From Fischerella sp. (GTDB lineage: Bacteria; Cyanobacteriota; Cyanobacteriia; Cyanobacteriales; Nostocaceae): a DNA stretch of 5,374 nucleotides. The position numbers and the translations under genes were made by a program. Positions 1 through 5,340 of the stretch are shown piece by piece. Numbering within the stretch: the first letter of the stretch is position 1; the number at the start of each line of letters is the position of its first letter. The stretch is taken from positions 1-5,374 of the forward strand of contig JANZYY010000385.1 in NCBI GenBank assembly GCA_026419705.1, read 5' to 3'. The notes under the pieces are model-generated. The model did no database searches, was not told where the DNA came from, and saw only the letters and a program-made list of their open reading frames with translations.

Positions 1-19
1 AGATGTGTATAAGAGACAG
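1..19 (+). other. Tn5/Nextera mosaic-end adapter (artefact)
   Basis: Bases 1-19 read AGATGTGTATAAGAGACAG, identical to the transposase mosaic-end sequence used in Nextera library preparation. It sits exactly at the contig edge and interrupts the last codons of serA. It is library adapter left in the assembly and not part of the genome. The serA reading frame happens to stay open through it, so automatic translation would add false residues to the C-terminus. Confidence 0.96.
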
Positions 20-1587
20 GTATATGCATCCCGAATTCCAGGTAATTTAGTAATCTCAGTCAAAATCCCATCGGGTAAGGGATCGTCGAGGCTAAGAACC
101 ATAACCGCATCACCGCGAACGATTTTACGGCCTACCTGCATGCTGGCAATATTGACATTAAAACTGCCCAGCAGGGAACCTAGTTTACCAATGATTCCTG
201 GCATATCTCGGTGTAGGGTAAACAGCATATGTGGGCTGGGGGGGACGTTTATCGGGAAACCGTCTAAGTTGGTGAGCCGAATTTCTCCGTCACCTAACAA
301 AGCGCCTGTAACAGCATGAGTGCCTAAAGAACCTGTAGCTTCTAAATGCAGGGAACCTGCGTAGTCTTTGACTGCAGCATCCCGCGTTTCAATCACACGA
401 ATTCCCCGCTCTTTTGCCTCAATGCTGGCATTTACGTAATTTACCCGTTCTCGCAGTGCTTGGTAAAGTAGTCCTTTCAGAGACGCTACCACCAACGGCT
501 GACTTTTGTTGGTTGCTAGTTCACCTTGCAGCCTGACGTTGAGTAATTCCACTCTACCACCAGCCAGTTGTCCAACTAGATTACCCAGGGTTTCCGCCAA
601 CTGCATATAAGGCTTGAGTTCTTCCAAGACATCAGGACCTAGTCCAGGAATGTTGACAGCCGATCGCGCTGGAAAGCCCAATAGCACATCCCGAATTTGT
701 TCAGCAACATCAATTGCTACATTCACTTGTGCTTCGGTTGTCGAAGCGCCCAAGTGCGGAGTCAGGATAACTTCCTTACCCAGAGACTTTAAGGGAGATT
801 CTCCGAGTGGTTCTGATTCAAACACATCCAAAGCTGCACCAGCAATTCTACCTTCTTTGAGCGCAGTTGCTAAAGCTTCTTCATCAATAATGCCACCACG
901 AGCACAATTGATAATCCGAGTAGTGGGTTTCATTTTTGCCAACATTTTGGCATTAATAAGGTGAGTCGTTTCTGGAGTTTTAGGGATATGCAGCGTGATG
1001 TAGTCTGCTTGCTGTACCAATAAATCCAGATCCACCAGTTGACAGCCCACCTGTTCAGCCCGTTCTGTAGAGATAAACGGATCGTAAGCAAGTAATTTCA
1101 TTCCCATCGCTTTGCCAATAGCGGCGACATGGGAGCCAATTTTACCCAAACCGATAATACCGAGAGTTTTTTTGTAGACTTCAGTTCCAATAAAGGTTTT
1201 GCGATCCCACTCACCACGCTTTACAGAAGCATTAGCATCAGGAATGTGGCGAGACAAGGACAACATCATCGCGATCGCATGTTCGGCAGCGGCGATCGTA
1301 TTTCCCTCTGGAGAGTTGACAACTACGATTCCTTGACGGGTGGCGGCAGGAACATCTATATTATCCACACCCACACCCGCACGTCCGATAATTTTTAGCT
1401 GTGTACCAGCTTCGATGATTTCTTTCGTGACGCGGGTACCAGAACGAATCATCAGGGCATCATATTCACCGATGATTTGTACTAATTCTTCTGGTTTCAG
1501 ACCTATTTTGACATCAACATTAGCAACCTGGGATAAAATATCGATCCCAGCTTGATCTATTGGATCGGAGACGAGAACCTTAGACAT
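20..1587 (-). CDS. serA: D-3-phosphoglycerate dehydrogenase, 3' end missing
   Basis: This enzyme oxidises 3-phosphoglycerate to 3-phosphohydroxypyruvate with NAD, the first step of the phosphorylated serine pathway, in the cytoplasm. Translation from the ATG at 1587-1585 gives 522 residues (MSKVLVSDPID...). The substrate/nucleotide-binding fold carries the Rossmann motif GLGKIG at residues 146-151 and an acidic Asp169 expected for NAD preference. The 2-hydroxyacid dehydrogenase catalytic set is present: Arg230 in NCARGG, Glu259 in DVFESEP and His278 in TPHLGAST. Residues about 317-445 fit the intervening ASB domain, and about 452-522 the ACT domain (MLFTLHRDMPGIIGKLG...). The reading ends in PGIRDAY where the adapter begins; cyanobacterial SerA is usually about 526 residues, so about four codons and the stop are lost. 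No strong Shine-Dalgarno sequence precedes the ATG. In several cyanobacteria prmA follows serA, but that side is outside the window. Confidence 0.97.
1271..1278. repeat. HIP1 octamer inside serA
   Basis: An exact copy of the highly iterated palindrome GCGATCGC, which is strongly over-represented in many cyanobacterial genomes. It lies within the serA coding sequence, in the segment coding for HAIAM. Confidence 0.9.
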
Positions 1588-2186
1588 GATAGTTGATTTT
1601 TCAGCTAGAGGTTATGCAGTCGCTGGAATTTTAAGTTTAATGTTTATCTGTACCCGTTAAGCAAGCAATATTTATTTGCCAATTTGGTAACAACTCTGTC
1701 ATGCCTCGTAGTTAGCTTTTTTTGACAGTAAATTCTCTTGACCGAAGGTGCAGAAATTCTGGCTTGAAAGGCGGCTATGCGAGGGCATCCGGCAGAAGCA
1801 GTAAAAGAAACTTTCCTACTTTGATTGTGAACTCTGCTCATGGAAGTCTTGTACCATACTCGGTCAATATAAACCAACGCCGGGCGCAAATACCTATATT
1901 TTTATTAAAAATTCCAAAAGCTACTAGTCTGGCAACTTAGCTTTTTTCAGGTAGGGTAGACGCTAAGTACGCCAACAAAGTTGATTCAACGAGCAAAGTT
2001 GGCTTGCCAAGCTACTGGTGTTTGAGTCAGCAGCAGGCTGATGGTGTGCTCGCAGATACTGCATACACTCCACAGCAAGCGTCTTCAGCCAGAAAACTAT
2101 ACCACCCATACAATCAAGTTTTTGGTCACATTCTAACTTACTGGTCACCCATATCACATTGTACCAAGGGGAGCAAATTATATTGT
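1588..2186. other. Spacer between serA and the MITE-like element, no gene recognised
   Basis: About 600 bp without a credible gene. Open frames of 64-85 codons exist on both strands (for example minus 1644-1889, plus 1722-1940, minus 1963-2157, plus 2004-2261), but they overlap one another, match no family I recognise and have unlikely compositions. I found no tRNA T-loop, tmRNA, RNase P or SRP RNA signature. Small structures seen are a hairpin at 1916-1945, a GTTGA-T-TCAAC palindrome at 1980-1990, a TTGGC-TT-GCCAA palindrome at 1999-2010, and an 8-bp direct repeat CAAAGTTG at 1976-1983 and 1994-2001. The serA promoter should lie in the first 150 bp, but I see no convincing -35/-10 pair there. 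Confidence 0.6.
1916..1947 (+). terminator. Hairpin followed by T-run, terminator-like
   Basis: The arms AAAAGCTA (1916-1923) and TAGCTTTT (1938-1945) are perfectly complementary around a 14-nt loop, and a run of six T ends at 1947. The stem is AT-rich and so weak. No coding sequence ends just upstream on the plus strand. If it works as a terminator, it would end an unrecognised transcript or block transcription from the left; it may equally be a chance structure. Confidence 0.2.
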
Positions 2187-2332
2187 GGCGTTGCTGAATT
2201 TAGGGATGAAATAATCAACCGCATTAGACGCGTAGACGCGTGGCGGCTTCTCGTAGAGTAGCGGCTTCCGTAGGTAGAAGAGGTTTTAACAGAGAAATAC
2301 AAGCAAATCATCCCGCATTTATACAACGCCTC
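2187..2332. mobile_element. MITE-like non-autonomous element
   Basis: The left end (2187-2209) and the reverse complement of the right end (2330-2308) both begin GGCGTTG and both have GGGATGA at positions 17-23; overall 17 of 23 positions agree. TATTGT occurs directly before the left end (2181-2186) and again at 2333-2338, two bases beyond the right repeat, which fits a 6-bp target duplication if the element runs from 2187 to 2332. The interior encodes no protein and carries short tandem repeats. This is the layout of a miniature inverted-repeat element mobilised by a transposase elsewhere. GGCGTTGCTGAA-type ends look familiar from cyanobacterial insertion sequences and MITEs, but I cannot assign a family from sequence alone. 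The ends have diverged, so the copy is probably old. Confidence 0.55.
2225..2276. repeat. Short tandem repeat cluster inside the MITE-like element
   Basis: Two exact adjacent copies of TAGACGCG (2225-2232, 2233-2240) are followed by two imperfect adjacent copies of a longer unit: GCGGCTTCTCGTAGAGTA (2243-2260) and GCGGCTTCCGTAGGTA (2261-2276). The wording is close to the dispersed cyanobacterial repeats built on TCTACGAGAAGC and GCGTAGACGCG, which often make hairpins in intergenic DNA. It is far more GC-rich than its flanks. Family membership is from memory and not from a search. Confidence 0.6.
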
Positions 2333-2387
2333 TATTGTTAGCGAGCTAGGATTTGGCACCTTCTGCCTTTGCCTCAGCCATACTTGT

Positions 2388-2401
2388 GTAATATTTATTA
2401 C
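2388..2401. promoter_or_regulatory. GTA-N8-TAC palindrome, possible NtcA site (distal)
   Basis: The sequence GTAATATTTATTAC matches the NtcA nitrogen-control consensus GTA-N8-TAC, with arms extending to five perfect base pairs (GTAAT/ATTAC). It lies 245 bp before the calpain-like gene. No TAN3T -10 box stands at the 22-23 bp spacing normal for NtcA-activated promoters, and the region is AT-rich, so chance occurrence is a real possibility. Confidence 0.25.
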
Positions 2402-2461
2402 TTTCTTCTATTTTTTTACCATTACTAACAATTAATATCACTGACAAAATTATTTTTTTAA

Positions 2462-2475
2462 GTATTTAAAAATAC
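2462..2475. promoter_or_regulatory. GTA-N8-TAC palindrome, possible NtcA site (proximal)
   Basis: The sequence GTATTTAAAAATAC is a second match to GTA-N8-TAC and a perfect six-pair inverted repeat (GTATTT/AAATAC). It starts 74 bp after the distal copy, about seven helical turns, so the two would face the same side of the DNA. As with the distal copy, no canonically spaced -10 box follows. Confidence 0.25.
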
Positions 2476-2489
2476 GTAATTTTTACATA

Positions 2490-2508
2490 CCGATTTCGCC
2501 ACAATCGG
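2490..2508. promoter_or_regulatory. Inverted repeat CCGATT / AATCGG
   Basis: The arms CCGATT (2490-2495) and AATCGG (2503-2508) are perfectly complementary across a 7-nt loop. No T-run follows, so it is not an intrinsic terminator. It is the only GC-bearing island in an AT-rich upstream region and could be an operator or part of a leader structure. Confidence 0.35.
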
Positions 2509-2544
2509 CAGCAGCATAGAAGTGTAGCGGTCGAACTTAATTGA

Positions 2545-2573
2545 TTAATTTATTTTGTCTTTGCATTTATAAC
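2545..2573 (+). promoter_or_regulatory. Possible -35/-10 promoter for the calpain-like gene
   Basis: TATAAC (2568-2573) resembles a -10 hexamer and TTAATT (2545-2550) is a poor -35 at 17 bp; TTGATT at 2541-2546 matches a -35 better, but at 21 bp. Initiation near 2580 would give a leader of about 67 nt. The -10 overlaps the left arm of the hairpin at 2571-2591. Confidence 0.22.
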
Positions 2574-2591
2574 CCTTACCATACAAGGGTT
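2571..2591. promoter_or_regulatory. Inverted repeat AACCCTT / AAGGGTT before the calpain-like gene
   Basis: A perfect 7-bp inverted repeat (2571-2577 with 2585-2591) encloses a 7-nt loop, 55 bp before the ATG. No T-run follows. It could be an operator overlapping the candidate -10, or a hairpin in the leader RNA. Confidence 0.4.
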
Positions 2592-2646
2592 TCAGGGTTG
2601 CTATTGCCAAATTTTCATCAACTTTACAAGCAGATAATGAAGAGTT

Positions 2647-4404
2647 ATGCCAGCAGATTTTGCCGGTAACAGTTTGCATGTTTCCCGATATTTAAATGTT
2701 AATTATATTACCCAAATTCTCAGGGACTGGGTAGGTCGGGGTGATAAATACGATTATTACAGTTTTAACCTCAGTGGTCGCAGTAGCTTAAATTTAGTCC
2801 TAGATGGTCTTTCGGCAAATGCCGATTTACAGTTACTTAACAGTAATGGTTCAGTAATTGCAGGTTCTTATAGCCGTCGCAAGGGTGCTGAGTCAATCAG
2901 CACGACATTGGATCGAGGTACTTACTACATTCGGGTTTACCGAGCCGATCGCAAGAAGAATACTTACTACAACTTAAAGATTTCTGGCAATGAAGCACCC
3001 CAGTCATTACAATTAGGCACTAGTCAAACCAGCTATCGAGCCGGTGAAACTATTAGCCTTAGCAATACCAGCATATTCGATGGCAATGGTGCAGCTGACT
3101 TAGCAAGAGTTGATTTTTGGTTGCAAAAAGATGGTGGCGACTGGCAAGACATAAACGATGTAGTAAACTTCGTTGTTAATGGTAGCGATCGTCGGTATGC
3201 CAGTTTTGAATACAGGCTACCCAATCTAAGTGTTGGCAACTATCTATTGTCAGCAAAAGCTTATGACAAATCTGGTGCTAGCACTGACAGTGTATACACT
3301 AGTTTTAATGTTTTGCTTCCTCCAATTCAAGATTGGTTCGATCGCAACATTCAAGACGCAGGTATACGGGAGACAGCAAAATGGCGCTTTGCAGACAATA
3401 TCATCGATCGCCATGATGCAATCGCTATCCTGCGAGAAGCAAAAGACAATAGTGTCGTTGATGGTAGCGAACTGACAGATCTCCGCACATTAATTAGTAA
3501 CGCTTCTTTCTTAGGAATGCCAGAACATGTGCGCATTTTGTTTCACAAGGTTGTCAACGGCGATCCTGCCAATCAGATTTATCAGGGTAACACGCTAGGC
3601 AATTTGTATGCAGGTAGTAGTGACATTCAGATTGAGAACTTAATTAGTAAATGGTTTTTGGGTAGCGATCGCCCAACAACTCCCTACACATATCAATATG
3701 CTAGCGGTTCTCTATTCCAAAACGGTATTAGTTACCAAGATGTGAAACAAGGTAATCTCAATGACTGCTTTTATCTTGCAGGTTTAGCAGCAGTCGCATC
3801 TCGCTTATCCAGCACAATTGAAAGTATGTTCATTGACAATGGCGATAACACTTTCACCGTGCGCTTCTACAACAATGGAATTGCTGATTATCTGACAGTA
3901 GATAGGTATTTACCAACCAATCAACAAGGGTATTTCGTTTACGCCAACAAAGGTCGTTATCACAACGACTCTAGCAATGAGTTATGGGTTGCTTTGGCTG
4001 AAAAAGCTTACGCTCAACTCAATCAAGCCGGATGGATTTCTCAAGATCGTACCAATTCCTATAACGGTATTGATAATGGTGGGTATGTCAGCGATGCACT
4101 CACACATATTACAGGACTCAACACTTCCTTTGCCAACTTGCTCAACTTTGACTCAATCATTAATGCTTTTTATTCCGGTCAAATGATAGGTCTAAGTACA
4201 AAATCAACGGTGACTGACTACAACATTATCAGCAATCATGCTTACGTATTGCTAGATTACAATTCTTCTACCCAAACTTTTACACTCTTTAATCCTTGGG
4301 GTATCGATAACGGTTCTTCAAAACCAGGTATGATTCAACTGAATTGGAGTCAAATTCAGGCAAACTTCAGCTATTGGGATGCGACAACAAATAATATTAC
4401 CTAA
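2647..4404 (+). CDS. Calpain-like cysteine protease with N-terminal PPC and Ig-like domains
   Basis: A 585-residue protein. Residues about 3-114 form a PPC-type beta-domain (AGNSL..., DWVGRGDKYDYYSF, GTYYIRVY); about 118-222 look like an Ig-like beta-sandwich; about 226-300 are helical, with two degenerate EF-hand-like loops; about 340-580 are a calpain (peptidase C2) catalytic core. The triad is complete: Cys374 in QGNLNDCFYLAG with oxyanion Gln368, His531 in NHAYVLLDY and Asn549 in FNPWG. The calpain signature ELWVALAEKAYAQL is at 445-458. It should be an active thiol endopeptidase; substrates are unknown. It differs from animal calpains in lacking the C-terminal beta-sandwich and penta-EF-hand domains. 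An in-frame TGA at 2638-2640 leaves ATG 2647 as the only upstream start, so there is no signal peptide although PPC domains are usually extracellular. The purine stretch GAAGAG ends two bases before the ATG, too close for a good ribosome site. Two tandem TAA stops end the gene. Confidence 0.93.
   Translation: MPADFAGNSLHVSRYLNVNYITQILRDWVGRGDKYDYYSFNLSGRSSLNLVLDGLSANADLQLLNSNGSVIAGSYSRRKGAESISTTLDRGTYYIRVYRADRKKNTYYNLKISGNEAPQSLQLGTSQTSYRAGETISLSNTSIFDGNGAADLARVDFWLQKDGGDWQDINDVVNFVVNGSDRRYASFEYRLPNLSVGNYLLSAKAYDKSGASTDSVYTSFNVLLPPIQDWFDRNIQDAGIRETAKWRFADNIIDRHDAIAILREAKDNSVVDGSELTDLRTLISNASFLGMPEHVRILFHKVVNGDPANQIYQGNTLGNLYAGSSDIQIENLISKWFLGSDRPTTPYTYQYASGSLFQNGISYQDVKQGNLNDCFYLAGLAAVASRLSSTIESMFIDNGDNTFTVRFYNNGIADYLTVDRYLPTNQQGYFVYANKGRYHNDSSNELWVALAEKAYAQLNQAGWISQDRTNSYNGIDNGGYVSDALTHITGLNTSFANLLNFDSIINAFYSGQMIGLSTKSTVTDYNIISNHAYVLLDYNSSTQTFTLFNPWGIDNGSSKPGMIQLNWSQIQANFSYWDATTNNIT
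3665..3672. repeat. HIP1 octamer inside the calpain-like gene
   Basis: An exact GCGATCGC, coding for part of LGSDRP just before the protease core. Several further CGATCG cores lie in the same gene, so its base use looks native to a HIP1-rich cyanobacterium and not recently acquired from elsewhere. Confidence 0.9.
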
Positions 4405-4585
4405 TAAGGAAGAAGGATTACGCATTTTTGTTCGTGGAGTGATGGCAGAGCCTAAAATATCGTCTGAACTTTAATTTACACGGAATTTTTAATTTCGATA
4501 CTACGATCGCATTGGTCGTTGGATACTAGCAACAGCAATTATTATCGGTTGGATGCTGGGTAGCGGTACTGAAATTGACCAAGCA

Positions 4586-4593
4586 GCGATCGC
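4586..4593. repeat. HIP1 octamer inside the membrane-protein remnant
   Basis: An exact GCGATCGC spanning the codons of QAAIAV, in the second hydrophobic segment. Confidence 0.9.
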
Positions 4594-4734
4594 GGTTTTA
4601 TTTGCCTTTTTAGCGGGGGGAGTTGTTCTCAATGTTCTCAAGGAAGAACTACCAGAAGAACGAGAAAGCCGCTTTTGGACATTTGTCTGGGGTGCAACAA
4701 TTTACACTGCTATCCTGCTAGCTTTGTACTATCT

Positions 4735-4742
4735 GCGATCGC
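4735..4742. repeat. HIP1 octamer, extended palindrome, just past the queD stop
   Basis: An exact GCGATCGC extended to a 12-bp perfect palindrome CTGCGATCGCAG (4733-4744), ending eight bases beyond the queD stop codon. No T-run follows on either strand, so it is not a standard terminator. Confidence 0.9.
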
Positions 4743-4752
4743 AGCGGGTAGA

Positions 4753-5142
4753 TCAATCATCCTCGTATTCTACCCAAGAATTTGGAGTTTCTGACACCGC
4801 AACCTTTAACTTTACATCTAGCGGCACTCGTTTTTTCGTTTCGTCATAAATATACTTAGCAATCATCTCAGCAGTTGTCTCGTACTCGGGAGGTAAGACT
4901 TCGTTAAGCACGCAGTGGTCAAGTCCTCCCTTAGAAACATCTTGCTTAGCCCAGCGCAAGGTTCTAAAATCAGATACCATGACTGGGTGCGGGCAATATT
5001 CCGAAGAATGCAGTTTTGCTGAAGTTGCTTCAATTCGTACTTTGTAAGTATGCCCATGCATCCGACCGCACGGACCATCGTAATCTTTGATGTAGTGGGC
5101 GCTGTCAAACGAGAATTCAGTTACTAATTTCCATTTGGGCAT
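4753..5142 (-). CDS. queD: 6-carboxy-5,6,7,8-tetrahydropterin synthase (QueD/PTPS family)
   Basis: The enzyme converts 7,8-dihydroneopterin triphosphate to 6-carboxytetrahydropterin, the second step toward preQ0 and queuosine, in the cytoplasm. The 129-residue product (MPKWKLVTEFSFDSAHYI...) has the three zinc-ligand histidines His16 (FSFDSAHYI), His29 and His31 (CGRMHGHTY), the catalytic Cys25, the Asp75-His76 pair in GLDHCVLN, and the pterin-anchoring Glu118 in VAVSETPNS. Length and motifs fit an intact QueD. A pyruvoyl-tetrahydropterin synthase role is less likely, because the CGRMHGH arrangement is the QueD form. The ATG at 5142-5140 is supported by GAGG ten bases upstream (5153-5156 on the plus strand). 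It converges with the membrane-protein remnant, and its last 97 bp overlap that open frame. No partner queuosine gene lies in the window. Confidence 0.95.
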   Translation of the reverse strand: MPKWKLVTEFSFDSAHYIKDYDGPCGRMHGHTYKVRIEATSAKLHSSEYCPHPVMVSDFRTLRWAKQDVSKGGLDHCVLNEVLPPEYETTAEMIAKYIYDETKKRVPLDVKLKVAVSETPNSWVEYEDD

Positions 5143-5152
5143 GTTGCTATTG

Positions 5153-5156
5153 CCTC
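5153..5156 (-). promoter_or_regulatory. Ribosome binding site of queD
   Basis: GAGG on the minus strand, ten bases before the queD ATG. It supports MPKWKL as the true N-terminus. Confidence 0.5.
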
Positions 5157-5182
5157 ACAGCCAATTCCGAAACAAATATCAG

Positions 5183-5211
5183 AGTATATCTTTGTTCATC
5201 CTAGCTGTGCA
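5183..5211 (-). promoter_or_regulatory. Candidate sigma-70-type promoter of queD
   Basis: On the minus strand TATACT (5188-5183) is a good -10 hexamer, with TGCACA (5211-5206, four of six to TTGACA) exactly 17 bp upstream. Initiation near 5176 would give a leader of about 34 nt containing the GAGG site. Confidence 0.42.
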
Positions 5212-5321
5212 GCCAGGCTTCTTGGGACGGAGGCTTTACCACAAAATCTTGCACACCTATGCAACAGCCCCTGCAAACCTTAACATTGCATGCTCAACAA
5301 TGCCCTGTTTTTTCGGAGTTG

Positions 5322-5336
5322 CATTCCATGGGAATG
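5322..5336. promoter_or_regulatory. Inverted repeat CATTCC-ATG-GGAATG
   Basis: A perfect 6-bp inverted repeat with a 3-bp spacer, ending four bases before the possible start codon at 5341. It could be an operator or could hide the start in RNA structure. A looser CATTG/CAATG pair lies at 5284-5302. Confidence 0.25.
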
Positions 5337-5340
5337 AAGA

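Larger units (their letters stand above)
4493..4849 (+). pseudogene. Remnant of a multi-spanning membrane protein (C-terminal part)
   Basis: From 4493 the frame reads FRYYDRIGRWILATAIIIGW and continues through the ATG at 4553 for 98 codons. Three hydrophobic segments are visible: WILATAIIIGWMLG (4520-4561), residues about 11-29 from the ATG (AAIAVLFAFLAGGVVLNVL) and about 41-60 (FWTFVWGATIYTAILLALYY), with the charged loop KEELPEERESR between the last two. This combination reminds me of the C-terminal end of conserved cyanobacterial membrane proteins of unknown function; that is recollection. The conserved-looking part begins before any start codon, and in-frame TAA codons at 4490-4492 and 4472-4474 block it on the 5' side. 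The last third, after about 4740, is simply antisense to the end of queD and has low complexity. I read it as a truncated gene. A small membrane protein made from ATG 4553 is the alternative; no good ribosome site precedes it. Confidence 0.5.

Noticed and set aside
5..319. Plus-strand open frame of 104 codons at the left edge
   Set aside because: It begins inside the adapter and runs antisense to serA, whose protein is clearly recognisable over the same bases. The other plus-strand frames at 614-964, 1129-1398 and 1340-1555 fall for the same reason.
1690..1810. GC-richer stretch considered as a small RNA gene
   Set aside because: Only short, interrupted stems can be drawn, and none of the conserved sequences of tRNA, tmRNA, RNase P, SRP or 6S RNA is present.
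1644..2261. Several open frames of 64-85 codons on both strands in the spacer
   Set aside because: They overlap each other on opposite strands, lack ribosome sites, match no family I know and have odd compositions (for example Cys- and Trp-rich at 1963-2157 minus).
2225..2276. Short repeats considered as a CRISPR array
   Set aside because: The units are directly adjacent, 8 to 18 bp long and without spacers, and no cas gene is nearby.
2138..2359. Minus-strand frame of 73 codons across the MITE-like element
   Set aside because: Its Ser/Arg/Thr-rich middle is simply the translation of the internal tandem repeats, and it crosses both element ends.
3033..3536. Open frames on both strands within the calpain gene (minus 3033-3239, plus 3230-3475, minus 3351-3536)
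   Set aside because: They are shadows of a protein with recognisable domains along its whole length.
4863..5108. Second minus-strand frame of 81 codons within queD
   Set aside because: It is a shifted shadow of queD, whose frame holds all the zinc-binding and catalytic residues.
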